Below, piece by piece: positions 29,943 through 38,445 of a stretch of DNA of 64,000 nt. The notes under the pieces were generated by a model, which was not told the origin of the DNA, ran no database searches, and saw nothing but the letters and a program-made list of their open reading frames with translations. The DNA is from Haloparvum alkalitolerans (lineage in GTDB: Archaea; Halobacteriota; Halobacteria; Halobacteriales; Haloferacaceae). The stretch is taken from positions 1-64,000 of the forward strand of contig NZ_JBNLIA010000013.1 in the NCBI RefSeq assembly GCF_050122995.1. The letters run 5' to 3'. The first letter of the stretch is position 1, and each line of letters opens with the position of its first letter. The position numbers and the translations under genes were made by a program.

Positions 29943-30779
29943 ATGCAGGTCGGGATCGTGGCGCAGCGCGAGAACCCCCGCGCCGCCAGCCTCGCGGACG
30001 ACCTCCGGAGCGCGCTCCGCGAGCGGGAGGTAGGGGTGTGGTTCGACGAGGCCACCGCGGCGGCGCTCGACGCGCCGGAGGCCGGCCGTCCGATGGACGC
30101 GTTCGACGGGGCCGACCTCGTCGTCGCCGTCGGCGGCGACGGGACGTTCCTGTTCGCGGGGCGCCACGCCGGCGGGACGCCGATCCTCGGCGTGAACCTC
30201 GGCGAGGTCGGCTTCCTCAACGCGGTCCCGCCGGACGACGCTCGGGAGACGGTGCTCCGCGAGGTGGACGCCTATCGCGGCGACGGGATGAACCCCCGAG
30301 AGGTCCCCCGCATCGCGGCGCGCGTCGAGCGCGAGGGATGGAACTCCGACCCGGCGGCCAACGAGATCGTCGTGCAGGGGCCGCGACGGGGCCACGGCGG
30401 CGGCACCGACTACGAGGTCCGAGTCGACGGCTCGCTCTACTCCGGCGGCCACGCCGACGGCGTCCTGATCGCCACGCCGACCGGCTCGAGCGCGTACAAC
30501 CTCTCCGAGGACGGGCCGCTCGTCCACCCGAGCGTCGACACGCTCGTCGTCAACGAGATGTGCGCCGCCGAGGGAATGCCGCCGCTGGCGGTCGAGGCGG
30601 ACAGCACCGTCACCGTGACGCTGACGGGCGAAGGAGCCACAGGCGTCGTCATCAGCGACGGCCGCAACCCGAAGGAGGTCGACGCTCCCGTCTCCGTCAC
30701 CGTCGAGCGCACCGATCCGCCGATGCGGATCGCCGGCCCGAGCGCGGACTACTTCGAGGCGCTCGGAAAGCTCTCGTGA
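29943..30779 (+). CDS. nadK: NAD kinase
   Basis: A 278-aa ATP-NAD kinase making NADP in the cytosol. The core signatures are VAVGGDGTFLFAGRHAGG (GGDGT near 58-62), LGVNLGEVGFLN, the NE(I/V)(V/L) segment AANEIVVQGPRRG, and HADGVLIATPTGSSAYNLSEDGP, with KALSADEC-type C-terminus EALGKLS. MQVGIVAQRENPRAASLADDL is a good N-terminal strand. Length is standard for archaeal NAD kinases. The stop codon overlaps the GTG of the next gene (GTGA at 30776-30779), implying translational coupling with the membrane protein downstream. Confidence 0.95.
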   Translation: MQVGIVAQRENPRAASLADDLRSALREREVGVWFDEATAAALDAPEAGRPMDAFDGADLVVAVGGDGTFLFAGRHAGGTPILGVNLGEVGFLNAVPPDDARETVLREVDAYRGDGMNPREVPRIAARVEREGWNSDPAANEIVVQGPRRGHGGGTDYEVRVDGSLYSGGHADGVLIATPTGSSAYNLSEDGPLVHPSVDTLVVNEMCAAEGMPPLAVEADSTVTVTLTGEGATGVVISDGRNPKEVDAPVSVTVERTDPPMRIAGPSADYFEALGKLS

Positions 30780-31321
30780 ACCGCCCCCTCGGACTCGCCC
30801 CGTTCGCGGGCGAGTCGCGACTCGACTGCGGACTCGTGGCCGCGGGCGGCGTCGCCGCCTTCGCGGCCGGCTACCTCGCCACGGCCCTCCTACTCGGCGG
30901 CGTCGGCGTCCTCGACCACGGCGGCGACAGGGCCGCCCGCCGGCTCGCGGGCGCCGGCGGGTCGGTGCTCTGCTGGAGCTACTTCGCGGTCGCGTTCACC
31001 CGCGCGAAGGGCGGACCGGTCCTGAACGCCGTCGCCTATCCGGTCGCGACCGCGGTTCTCGCCCCGTTCGCGCTCCGCTGGGCGCTGTTCGGTCCGGACT
31101 GGGCCGGCCTCCGCGAGCGCGTCGGCTTCTTCCTGTTCCGGCCGGACCTCCTGCTCGACGCGGCCGCGCTGCTCGTCCCCGGCGCCGTGACGTTCCTCGC
31201 GCTGCTGTCCGCGTGGGGGGCGACCCTGAGCGACGCGGAGATCGACGCCTGGCAGCGCGAGCACCTCCGCGAGGAGTTCTACGACGCGTTCGTCGAGGCG
31301 TCCGACCTTGACGCGGAGTGA
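30776..31321 (+). CDS. Multi-pass membrane protein of unknown function
   Basis: A 181-aa protein starting at GTG 30776, overlapping the nadK stop by four bases. It has four likely helices: LVAAGGVAAFAAGYLATALLLGG, AGGSVLCWSYFAVAFTRA, VAYPVATAVLAPFALRWALFG, and LLDAAALLVPGAVTFLALLSAWG, then an acidic helical tail (AEIDAWQREHLREEFYDAFVEASDL). No domain recognised; haloarchaeal proteins with this topology are mostly hypothetical. Cotranscription with NAD kinase gives no function by itself. The 3' flank begins the 31380-31903 repeat block. Confidence 0.78.
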   Translation: MNRPLGLAPFAGESRLDCGLVAAGGVAAFAAGYLATALLLGGVGVLDHGGDRAARRLAGAGGSVLCWSYFAVAFTRAKGGPVLNAVAYPVATAVLAPFALRWALFGPDWAGLRERVGFFLFRPDLLLDAAALLVPGAVTFLALLSAWGATLSDAEIDAWQREHLREEFYDAFVEASDLDAE

Positions 31322-31944
31322 GGAAGGCCAGAAGACGTCGGGAGAGCGCGAGGTAGGTCCGGTCTTGTCTCTGGCGTAGATCCCGCGGACCGGCACTGCG
31401 ACACTCGGAAAGTCCCAGCCGACTCCCCTGCCACGTCGGCGTTTTTTGTTTTTGCTGTCCTTTCGGCTGCGTGGAACAGCAACACCCAGAAAGCCCCAGC
31501 CGGCTCGACCAGCCGCGGCACGCGCTGCGCTCCTCGCTCCCCGCCGCGCGGGACAAACCGCGTCCCGCTGGCCTCCAGCGTGCAGTAGCGCGCTGGAGAC
31601 AACGCCCGCTGCGGTGCTTGAGGCGCCGGGGCCGGATCGAGCCGGCTGCCCCTTTCAGTCCCGCCCCGCACAGCACCGCAACCGCCCCGCCACCGCCCCG
31701 CAGCCTCACGCCTCCCCAGCCTCGGGCTGGACGCGGCCGCGGAACCGCACCGCATCGCGGCCGCGTCCAGCCCTCCCTCGCGCGGTCGCGGCGACACAGG
31801 GTCGCCGCGGCGCGCGCCGACAGCACCGCAACGCGACCGCAACCGCACCGCACTCCCCCAGACGTTTTTCAGGAATAACGAGCGACTCCCGCCGTGAGTG
31901 CAGCCGGAGGTGCTGATGGAGATGAATCGGGCGAGGGCTCTCGG
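31322..31944 (+). repeat. Family A repeat, complete-looking copy (623 bp without a gene)
   Basis: From about 31380 a degenerate block CGGAAAGTCCCAGCCGACTC ends in GTTTTTTGTTTTT, then the main core CAGAAAGCCCCAGCCGGCTC at 31488, followed in order by GGCTCGACC, the GCTTGAGGCGCCGGGGCCGG segment, CTGCCCCTTTCAGTCCCGCC, GCAGCCTCACGCCTCCCCAG, CACAGGGTCGCCGCGGCG and finally ACTCCCGCCGTGAGTGCAG at 31885-31903, preceded by CGTTTTTC. The same order occurs at 51229-52009. It separates the convergent ends of the membrane protein gene and cdc48. No gene was found. Confidence 0.82.
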
Positions 31945-34233
31945 TTAGCGCCGGCTGGTCTCCACCGTCTCGACCGCCCGTTCGAAGTGGTCCTCGCGGA
32001 TGCGCACCGCGTCGGCGTGCTCGTTGGCCGCCTCGCCGTGCTCGTCGGTCACGTCCTGGATCGCCAGCAGGGCGGCCTCGCGGACGACCGCCGTCAACTC
32101 GGCGCCCGAGTAGCCTTCCGTCTCGCCGGCCAGGCGGTCGAGGTCCACGTCCTCGGCGAGGGGTTTCTCCCGGGTGTGCACCTCGAGGACCTTCCGTCGC
32201 GCCTCGCGGTCCGGGTTCGGCACCTCGACGTGGGTCTCGAGGCGGCCGGGTCTGGTCAGCGCCGGGTCGAGTGCGTCGCGGCGATTCGTCGCCGCCAGCA
32301 CGACGACGTTCGGGTTGTCGGCGGCGCGGTCGAGCTCCGTCAACAGCTGCGAGACGACGCGCTCGCCAACGCCGGAGTCGCCGCCGCGGTCGCGGTCGGT
32401 CGCGACGGCGTCGATCTCGTCGAAGAAGAGGATCGTCGGCGCGGCCTGTCGGGCGCGCTCGAACACCTCGCGGACCGCCTTCTCGGACTCGCCGACGTAG
32501 CGGTCCAGCAGTTCGGGCCCCGCGACCTGCACGAAGTTGACGCCCGATTCGCCCGCGATGGCGCGCGCGAGGAGCGTCTTGCCGGTCCCGGGCGGCCCGT
32601 ACAGCAGGATCCCCGTAGGCGGCGCGGCGTCGGCGGCCTCGAACAGCGGGCCGTACGAGAGCGGCCACGTCACCGCGCGCTGGAGCTTGTGCTTCGCGTC
32701 GGCGAGCCCGCCCACGTCCGAGAAGTCCGTCTCCGGCGTCTCGGCGACGTGCTCGCGCATCGCGCTCGGCTCGACCGCGGCGTGTGCCGACTCGAAGTCG
32801 GCGCGCGTCACCTCGATGCCGGTCAGGTCCGCCTGCGCGTCCTTCTCGCGAACGCGCCGGAGCGCGGTCAGCGCGGCCTCCTGTGCGAGGCTCTCGAGGT
32901 CCGCGCCGACGAAGCCGTGGGTGCGCGCGGCGAGCCGGTCGAGGTCCACGTCCTCGGCCAGCGGCATCCGACGCGTGTGCACGTCGAGGATCTGCCGGCG
33001 GCCGGCCTCGCCGGGGACGCCGATCTCGATCTCGCGATCGAAGCGGCCGCCTCTGCGGAGCGCGGGGTCGAGGCTGTCGACGCGGTTCGTCGCGCCGATG
33101 ACGATCACGTCCTCGCGGGCGTCCAGCCCGTCCATCAGCGAGAGCAGTTGGCCGACGACCCGGTTCTCCAGGTCGCCGGCGTCGTCGCGCTTGCCGGCGA
33201 TGGAGTCGATCTCGTCGAAGAAGACGATCGCGGGCGCGCTCTCGGCCGCGCGGTCGAACACCTCGCGGAGGCGCTCCTCGCTTTCGCCCTTGTACTTGCT
33301 GGTGATCTCCGGCCCGTCGACGGTGAAGAACGCGGCGTCGACCTCGTTGGCGACCGCGCGCGCGATGAGCGTCTTGCCGGTCCCCGGCGGCCCGTGCAGC
33401 AGGACGCCCTTCGGCGGGTCGATGCCGAGCCGGGCGAACACCTCCGGCTCCGAGAGCGGCAGTTCGATGGTCTCGCGGACGAGCTCCAGCTCCTCGTCGA
33501 GCCCGCCGATGTCCTCGTAGGTGGCGCCGACGCGCTCCTCGTCCGCGCCGTCGCCGGACCCGGCCGACCCGGCCGACCCGGTCGCGGGCTCGGACGGACC
33601 GGTCGCCGCGCCGCCGCCCCCGCCGCGACCGTCCGCCGTCCCTCCGTCCGGCGGGGAGTCGGGACGGTCGGATCCCGTCGAGGGCGGCGGGGACGCGCTC
33701 GGCACGCCCTCGCCCGCGCTGCCGCGCTCCGCACCGACGACGCGCACGTCGGTCCTGTCGGTCACGCGAACCGTCCCCTCGGGGCTGGTGTCCGCGACGG
33801 AGAACCGGAGGCCTCCGAGTCGCTCGACGTGGACCGACTCGCCCTCGCGGAGCGGGCGGTCGCGGAGATCGCGCGCGAGCACCTCCTCGACGCGGTCGCG
33901 GCTCACGTCGACGGTCGCGAGCGCGTCGGGCGCGCGCAGCGTGACGGTGGTCGCGTCGTTCACCTCGACGGCGGTGACGCGGACGGTGTCACCGACCTTC
34001 ACGCCGGCGTTCGCGCGCGTGTCCGCGTCCACGAGGACGCTGCCCTCGCCGGCCGAGGCGCCGCCGGGCCAGACCTTCGCCACGGTGGCGCGGTCGCCCT
34101 CGATTCGGACCGTGTCGCCGCTCAGGACGCCGAGGCGCTGCCGGGCCGCGTCCGGGAGGCGGGCGATCCCCCGACCGGCGTCGCGCTTCTCGGCCGCGCG
34201 GACCGTGAGTTCGATACCCGCTGTGTCGCTCAT
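31945..34233 (-). CDS. cdc48: Cdc48/VAT-type AAA+ ATPase
   Basis: A 762-aa protein with the VCP layout: an N domain (about 1-185, with a double-psi barrel LTVRAAEKRDAGRGIARLPD), a Gly/Ser/Asp-rich linker (about 190-240), and two AAA modules. D1 has Walker A GPPGTGKTLIARAVANEV and Walker B IVFFDEIDSIAGKRDD; D2 has GPPGTGKTLLARAIAGESG and ILFFDEIDAVATDRDR, with arginine fingers in RRGGRFDREIEIG and LTRPGRLETHVEV. It unfolds or segregates proteins, often feeding the proteasome. Start ATG 34233; a TATA-like element on the minus strand (34256-34265) is 28 bp upstream. Divergent from the 44-aa zinc-finger gene. Confidence 0.96.
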   Translation of the reverse strand: MSDTAGIELTVRAAEKRDAGRGIARLPDAARQRLGVLSGDTVRIEGDRATVAKVWPGGASAGEGSVLVDADTRANAGVKVGDTVRVTAVEVNDATTVTLRAPDALATVDVSRDRVEEVLARDLRDRPLREGESVHVERLGGLRFSVADTSPEGTVRVTDRTDVRVVGAERGSAGEGVPSASPPPSTGSDRPDSPPDGGTADGRGGGGGAATGPSEPATGSAGSAGSGDGADEERVGATYEDIGGLDEELELVRETIELPLSEPEVFARLGIDPPKGVLLHGPPGTGKTLIARAVANEVDAAFFTVDGPEITSKYKGESEERLREVFDRAAESAPAIVFFDEIDSIAGKRDDAGDLENRVVGQLLSLMDGLDAREDVIVIGATNRVDSLDPALRRGGRFDREIEIGVPGEAGRRQILDVHTRRMPLAEDVDLDRLAARTHGFVGADLESLAQEAALTALRRVREKDAQADLTGIEVTRADFESAHAAVEPSAMREHVAETPETDFSDVGGLADAKHKLQRAVTWPLSYGPLFEAADAAPPTGILLYGPPGTGKTLLARAIAGESGVNFVQVAGPELLDRYVGESEKAVREVFERARQAAPTILFFDEIDAVATDRDRGGDSGVGERVVSQLLTELDRAADNPNVVVLAATNRRDALDPALTRPGRLETHVEVPNPDREARRKVLEVHTREKPLAEDVDLDRLAGETEGYSGAELTAVVREAALLAIQDVTDEHGEAANEHADAVRIREDHFERAVETVETSRR

Positions 34234-34255
34234 GGCTCACGCTTTCCCCGGACGG

Positions 34256-34265
34256 GACTTTACGC
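34256..34265 (-). promoter_or_regulatory. TATA-like element of cdc48
   Basis: The minus strand reads GCGTAAAGTC, centred about 28 bp upstream of ATG 34233. Confidence 0.55.
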
Positions 34266-34346
34266 TTGCCCGCTCCGCGCGGGCCGTGAGAATCCCCCGG
34301 CGCGACGGGGGATAGCCTCAAGGCGTCCGCGGGCGCATGTCGAGAC

Positions 34347-34481
34347 ATGGTCACGACTACCGAGAAGAACGGCTCGACGTGGTACGCGTGTGAGGTCTGC
34401 GGGATGCTGTTCGGCGAGCGGGAGGACGCCGCGGACCACGAGACGGCGTGTGACGGCGAGGACCCCGCTTACCTTCAGTAG
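34347..34481 (+). CDS. 44-aa C2HC zinc-finger protein
   Basis: The short frame starting at ATG 34347 reads MVTTTEKNGSTWYACEVCGM, then LFGEREDAADHETACDGEDPAYLQ. Cys15 and Cys18 with His34 and Cys38 (by position estimates) give a C-x2-C, then H-x3-C pattern of a treble-clef or C2HC finger. Codon use and acidity match the neighbours. The gene lies between cdc48 (divergent) and the hypothetical at 34510 (convergent), with a promoter region of about 110 bp shared with cdc48. Small zinc-finger proteins are numerous in haloarchaea; function is unknown, perhaps nucleic-acid or protein binding. Confidence 0.78.
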   Translation: MVTTTEKNGSTWYACEVCGMLFGEREDAADHETACDGEDPAYLQ

Positions 34482-34509
34482 GTGGCCGTCTGCCGGCTCG
34501 GAACCCCCC

Positions 34510-34947
34510 TCACTCCGGGAGCGACTCTTCCGGCGGCGCCGCATCGACGACGGTCAGGTCCAGTTCTTCTCCCGCGCGGTCGTAGGCCGTCACGTCCTCC
34601 GGCGTCCACGGGGGGACGGCGACGAGCACGACCGCGGCGAGGTCGTCGGCCTCGGTCAGCGTCGCGTCGCCGTCGGGATGCGAGACGAACCGCGCGCCGC
34701 CCCCGTCAGCGGGCGTGCCGATCTCCACGCCGAAGATGGAGGAGACGGTGTTCCCGGCGGCCGCGAGCCGAAAGTGCGTGAGAACGGGCGTCGAGGGATC
34801 GAGGTCCGCGACCTCGGGCTGGTGGGCGTCGAACTCGCCCGCCGGCGTCGGCGTGAGCCGGATGCTGACGGACCCCGGGGCGGCGTCGGCGGCGTCCTCC
34901 AGCAGGACCGCGAGCAGGTCCGCGGTGACGTGGACCATCTCAGACAC
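34510..34947 (-). CDS. Conserved haloarchaeal protein of unknown function
   Basis: A 145-aa acidic protein: MVHVTADLLAVLLEDAADAAPGSVSIRLTPT from the second Met, then VLTHFRLAAAGNTVSSIFGVEIGTPADGGGARFVSHPDGDATL and LAAVVLVAVPPWTPEDVTAYDRAGEELDLTVVDA. The pattern is a helix followed by several beta strands. No family recognised. Its start (34947 or 34938) overlaps the end of the upstream 34940 gene by up to eight bases, so the two are translated together. Function unknown. Confidence 0.72.
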   Translation of the reverse strand: MSEMVHVTADLLAVLLEDAADAAPGSVSIRLTPTPAGEFDAHQPEVADLDPSTPVLTHFRLAAAGNTVSSIFGVEIGTPADGGGARFVSHPDGDATLTEADDLAAVVLVAVPPWTPEDVTAYDRAGEELDLTVVDAAPPEESLPE

Positions 34948-35644
34948 CCAGGAGCGACCGCACGGTCTTCGCGTACAGCCGCGGGGCGGACCGGCGGGAG
35001 CCGGAGAGGGCCTCCCGGAGCGCCTCGGTGGCGTTCTCGTGAATCCCCTCGCCGTGGCCGACGAGAACGCGATCGGGGTCGAGTCCGCCGAGGACCGTCC
35101 GCGGCGGGACGACGCGCAACATCGGGTGGACGCCCAGTCGCTCTCCCTCGACCCGGAAGAACGGGGCGGTACCGACCGCCTCGGGGACGATCAGCGTCTC
35201 GCCGTCGAAGAAGGCCGCCTCCTGCCACGGCGGGACCGACGAGTTACGGACTCGGAGGGTTCGGAACCCGGTGTCCGCGAGGCGGCGACCGAACTGCTCG
35301 ACCGGGGCGTCGAGGTCCGCCTGAACCCCGGTCATCCACTCGGGGACGTGGACGGCGACGTCGTGTCTCCGTGCGACCGCCGCGGCGTCGCGCTTGTGTC
35401 TGTCGAGCCCGAGCACGACGCCCGCAACGGACCCCAGATCCGCGAGTAGGTCGTCTACGTCCTCGCCGTCGACGGGATCGAACACCCACACGTCGGGCTC
35501 GCCGGTGTCGGACTCCTCGTCGTGCACCGCGACGGCGTGGCTGGCGCGTTCCATCTCCTCGTTCGGATACGCGATCCAGCCGACCCCGCTCTCGTAGCGG
35601 TCGATCGGTTGCACGGCCGTCGTGCCGGACCCCTTGAAGCTCAT
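34940..35644 (-). CDS. Haloarchaeal protein resembling an MBL-like fold without metal motif
   Basis: A 234-aa protein beginning MSFKGSGTTAVQPIDRYESGVGWIAYPNEEMERASHAVAV. Strand/loop pattern WVFDPVDGEDVDDLLADLGSVAGVVLGLDRHKRDAAAVARRHDVAVHVPEWM and VLVGHGEGIHENATEALREALSGSR recall MBL-fold hydrolases, but the HxHxDH metal motif is absent, replaced by LDRHKRDAA. It could be a degenerate member or an unrelated fold. It heads a two-gene unit with 34510-34947 and follows the small DUF5779-like gene on the same strand. Start ATG 35644. Substrate unknown. Confidence 0.72.
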   Translation of the reverse strand: MSFKGSGTTAVQPIDRYESGVGWIAYPNEEMERASHAVAVHDEESDTGEPDVWVFDPVDGEDVDDLLADLGSVAGVVLGLDRHKRDAAAVARRHDVAVHVPEWMTGVQADLDAPVEQFGRRLADTGFRTLRVRNSSVPPWQEAAFFDGETLIVPEAVGTAPFFRVEGERLGVHPMLRVVPPRTVLGGLDPDRVLVGHGEGIHENATEALREALSGSRRSAPRLYAKTVRSLLGV

Positions 35645-35705
35645 TGCCGAAAGTTGGGGTCGCTCCCGGATAAACCCCGGCCGGCGGTCGTGATCGAACC
35701 CTTCG

Positions 35706-35993
35706 TCAGAGCCGGTCGCTGTCGATGTCGACCGATGGCGGCGTCACGACGAGAAAGCCGCGGAAGTGCATCAGCTCGCCGCCCATGTCGCGGATCTGGC
35801 GGGCGAATCCGGCCGCGAGCTCGTTGAGGTCGCCCTCGATGGAGAGCACGAGCACGTTGCCGTACTCGACGTTGCGGACCCACTCCTCGGGCTCGGTACT
35901 GCCGTCGAGCACGCCGAGGACGACGCTGCCCGACCCCCCGGCCTCCTCCAGTTGGTCCTCCGCGTGACGCAGGTCGAGGTCCCACTCGCTCAT
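35706..35993 (-). CDS. Small haloarchaeal protein (DUF5779-like)
   Basis: A 95-aa acidic protein: MSEWDLDLRHAEDQLEEAGGSGSVVLGVLDGSTEPEEWVRNVEYGNVLVLSIEGDLNELAAGFARQIRDMGGELMHFRGFLVVTPPSVDIDSDRL. The alternation (ASVVLGVLDG, NVLVLSIEGD, LMHFRGFLVVTP) suggests a small alpha-beta fold. It resembles a DUF5779 family I recall from haloarchaea; this assignment is from memory. It lies on the same strand as the two genes downstream and the MBL hydrolase upstream, probably one transcription unit. Function unknown. Confidence 0.72.
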   Translation of the reverse strand: MSEWDLDLRHAEDQLEEAGGSGSVVLGVLDGSTEPEEWVRNVEYGNVLVLSIEGDLNELAAGFARQIRDMGGELMHFRGFLVVTPPSVDIDSDRL

Positions 35994-36057
35994 ACTCGAC
36001 GGTCCGCGGGAGGCGAGAAAAGGGTTCCCCCACGCGGCGCTTCCCGGTACTGGCGGA

Positions 36058-36891
36058 CTAGAGGTCGATCCGGTCGCCGATCTCCGCGATCTCCAGCGTC
36101 CGTGGATGCTCGAAGCTCGCGGCGTGGCTGTGGAGCGCGGTCGGGTCCGCGGTGAGCCCCTTCCACATGTCCCAGTGGGTCGGGAGCAGGCGGTCGAGTT
36201 CGAGGTCGCTGGCCGCCTCGACGATCTCGTTCTCGTCGCTGTACCACTTCGTTCTGACCGGCTCGCCGGTCTCCTTGTCGGGGACGTTGCCGACGGTCCC
36301 GAACGCGAGGATGCCCAGGTCGATGTCGTACGACTCAGCCAGCCCCGCGAACGACGGCGAGGGCTTCGTGTCCCCGCCGTGGAAGATCGTGCCGGACTCG
36401 TGCTCGATGACGTAGCCGACCGGGTGCGTGGCGTCGGCGTCCTGCGTCTCCACCACGTCGATCGAGAACTCGCCGACGCGGAGGCTGTCGCCCTCGGTCA
36501 CTTCGACGAACTGCTCGTCGCTCACCTCCCAATCGTCGGTCCAGTGTTCCTCCTGGCGCGCGACCGCGAGCGAGTCGTCGGGCGCGATCAGGTCGCAGTC
36601 GGTGTTCGCGAGGATGGGCGCCTGCGAGGGGCCGTGGACGTGGTCGGTGTGCTCGTGGGTCGCCAGCACCGCGTCCGCGGTCTCCACGTCCTCGGGGTCG
36701 AACGGGACCGGGATCATCCGGACCGTTCGCGGCGGGTCACCGAGGCCGACGTAGGGGTCGATCCAGAGGACGGTGCCTTCCGAGCCCTTGATCGCGAAGC
36801 CGTTGCAACCGAGGTACCACAGCGCGACGGTGTCGGGGTCGGCTTCCGCGACGGCGCGCGGCAGCCAGTCGCCCCAGTCTGAAGCGGGCAT
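36058..36891 (-). CDS. UlaG-type MBL-fold metallohydrolase
   Basis: A 277-aa metallohydrolase of the UlaG/RNase Z-like MBL group. The metal motif ATHEHTDHVHGP (HxHxDH variant HEHTDH) lies near 84-95. Later ligands appear in TIFHGGDTKPSP (about 175-186) and LLPTHWDMWKG (about 245-255). The first strand VALWYLGCNGFAIKGSEGTVLWIDPY is close to the UlaG pattern. Known relatives include L-ascorbate-6-phosphate lactonase and N-acyl-type enzymes, so the substrate is open. It is divergent from the tfs gene with about 180 bp between. Start ATG 36891. Confidence 0.88.
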   Translation of the reverse strand: MPASDWGDWLPRAVAEADPDTVALWYLGCNGFAIKGSEGTVLWIDPYVGLGDPPRTVRMIPVPFDPEDVETADAVLATHEHTDHVHGPSQAPILANTDCDLIAPDDSLAVARQEEHWTDDWEVSDEQFVEVTEGDSLRVGEFSIDVVETQDADATHPVGYVIEHESGTIFHGGDTKPSPSFAGLAESYDIDLGILAFGTVGNVPDKETGEPVRTKWYSDENEIVEAASDLELDRLLPTHWDMWKGLTADPTALHSHAASFEHPRTLEIAEIGDRIDL

Positions 36892-37040
36892 GACCGTGTC
36901 TGCACGCGGCCGTTCCGTAACCGTTGCGGAGTCGGCGACGTCGCTGGCAACGCGGGCAACGCCGCTGGCAACTGCCGTCCGAGGGCGACCCGCCGGAACC
37001 GCGCCATCGGGCGCTCTCTCGGGCGGTTCGGATCCCGGCT

Positions 37041-37050
37041 CTTAAGTACG
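37041..37050 (+). promoter_or_regulatory. TATA-like element of tfs
   Basis: CTTAAGTACG is centred about 26 bp upstream of ATG 37071, in a locally AT-rich patch. Confidence 0.6.
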
Positions 37051-37070
37051 AAACCCCGGTTAGGTCGGAC

Positions 37071-37397
37071 ATGGAATTTTGCGACGAGTGCGGATCGATG
37101 ATGAAAGCGGGGGAGGGGGAAGACCACTGGGTCTGCGACTCCTGCGGCTACGAGAAGGGCCGCGACCCGGAGGCGGAGGAAGCGATGGAGACGACCCAGG
37201 GACAGGAGGTCTCGGAGATAATCGACACCAGCGACGTCGAGGACAAAGGCCTCCCGACGACGACCGTCCACTGCCCGGAGTGTGGCAACGACCGCGCCTA
37301 CTGGTACATGCAGCAGATCCGGTCGGCCGACGAGTCCGAGACCCGGTTCTTCGTCTGCACCGAGTGCGAGCACAAGTGGCGCGAGGACGACCACTGA
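37071..37397 (+). CDS. tfs: Transcription factor S (TFS, TFIIS/Rpb9-like)
   Basis: A 108-aa protein with two zinc ribbons: MEFCDECGSMMKAGEGEDHWVCDSCGYEKG (CxxC...CxxC, about 4-30) and the C-terminal VHCPECGNDRAYWYMQQIRSADESETRFFVCTECEHKW (about 66-103). The C-terminal hairpin holds the acidic DE pair used to stimulate RNA cleavage by RNA polymerase, here ADESETRFF. The length matches archaeal TFS. A TATA-like element lies about 26 bp upstream of the start at 37071. It is convergent with the TbsP-like gene. Confidence 0.95.
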   Translation: MEFCDECGSMMKAGEGEDHWVCDSCGYEKGRDPEAEEAMETTQGQEVSEIIDTSDVEDKGLPTTTVHCPECGNDRAYWYMQQIRSADESETRFFVCTECEHKWREDDH

Positions 37398-37551
37398 ACG
37401 CGGGTTCGGACGACTCGACTCACGCCGCGCCCGTTCTTCTGTCGCGTTCTGCGGCCGCGTTCTGCGGCCGCGTTCTGTGTCCCGTTCTGTCGCCGCGTTT
37501 TGTCTCCTCGTTCTTCGGCCGCGTTCTGTGCCCCGTTCTGCCGCCCCGTCC
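37398..37551. repeat. Degenerate 12-13 bp tandem repeat between tfs and the TbsP-like gene
   Basis: From about 37433 the plus strand reads eight or so units of the type CGTTCTG(C/T)(G/C)(G/C)CC(G), for example GCGTTCTGCGGCC, CGTTCTGTGTCC, CGTTTTGTCTCC and CGTTCTTCGGCC. It lies in the gap between two convergent genes and contains no gene. Its period is not a multiple of three throughout, so coding is unlikely. Confidence 0.72.
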
Positions 37552-38445
37552 TCACCGCCGCCAGACCGGGGTCCGGTCCGACTCGGCGTCGCCGGTCCCC
37601 CTGCCGTCCGCGACCCCGCGGTCGTCGTCCGCGAGCGATTCCGCGAGCACCTCCGCCAACTCCGACGGGTCGCAGTCGGCCAGCCCCGCGTGGGCGACGC
37701 GCAGTCGGGAGTGCGGATGGCCCCGGTCGCCGGGGACTTTGATCGTCTTCACGATCCCCCGATCGACGAGCGTGTCTCGCGGTGCGATGAACTGCTCGCG
37801 GGCGGCGATCCCCGCGCGTTCGGCCCACTCGCGCACGTCCCCGAACAGGTGGTCGGTCCGCGCCCCGACCACGAGTGACAGGGCCAGCACGTTCGCATCC
37901 GCCCGGCGGTCCAAACGGTCCGCGCCCGCCACCGCCGCGTCCAGTTCCGCCGCGAACGCGGCGGAGAGGTCCTCGCGGGCGCTCCCGCGGAGACCCGCTC
38001 GGGACGGTCCGAGCCCCTCGAACGGTTCGGCGGCGTCGACCCGCGCCAGCGCCGCCTCGCGCAGCGCCGCCGCCGGCTCGCCGTCGGACAGCAGCGTCGG
38101 CTCCGGGGCCGGGCCGGCGACCGCGAACGCCGTTCCGTCGGCCGAGAACACGGCGGGATCGGTCGCCGCGCCGACGCGAAGGTCGAGCGCTTCCGTCTCC
38201 CGAAGTCCCTGAAGCCGAGCCGACAGGACGAATTCGTCGGCGACCCCCCCGGTGGCGGCCGGATGCAGGGCGACGCGCCAGGGAGCCTCGACGGCCTCGT
38301 CGGGCCCTCCGACTCCGTTCGCGTCCGCGTCGCCGTCGTCGGGGATCGCTCCGACGACCGCCCGGAGAAGTCGCTCGTCGATGCCCGTCGCTACGACCGC
38401 GTGCCGGCCCCGGAGCGCGGCCGCGATGCCCTCGGGAACGGTCAT
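37552..38445 (-). CDS. Probable transcriptional regulator, TbsP/DUF5821-like
   Basis: A 297-aa protein. The C-terminal part has a winged-helix look: VREWAERAGIAAREQFIAPRDTLVDRGIVKTIKVPGDRGHPHSRLRVAHAGL (about 225-275). The N-terminal two thirds are acidic, with VPEGIAAALRGRHAVVATGIDERLLRAVVGAIPD and SAREDLSAAFAAELDAAVAGADRLDRRADANVLALSLVVGARTD resembling the haloarchaeal TbsP (DUF5821) family that acts with TrmB on glucose metabolism. That assignment is from memory and should be checked. ATG 38445 is preferred; GTG 38460 would extend by five residues. It is convergent with tfs. Confidence 0.62.
   Translation of the reverse strand: MTVPEGIAAALRGRHAVVATGIDERLLRAVVGAIPDDGDADANGVGGPDEAVEAPWRVALHPAATGGVADEFVLSARLQGLRETEALDLRVGAATDPAVFSADGTAFAVAGPAPEPTLLSDGEPAAALREAALARVDAAEPFEGLGPSRAGLRGSAREDLSAAFAAELDAAVAGADRLDRRADANVLALSLVVGARTDHLFGDVREWAERAGIAAREQFIAPRDTLVDRGIVKTIKVPGDRGHPHSRLRVAHAGLADCDPSELAEVLAESLADDDRGVADGRGTGDAESDRTPVWRR

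Noticed and set aside
31894..35637. 1247-codon open frame opposite cdc48
   Set aside because: Shadow frame caused by high third-position GC; the translated sequence is low-complexity and the minus strand holds a complete, motif-rich Cdc48.
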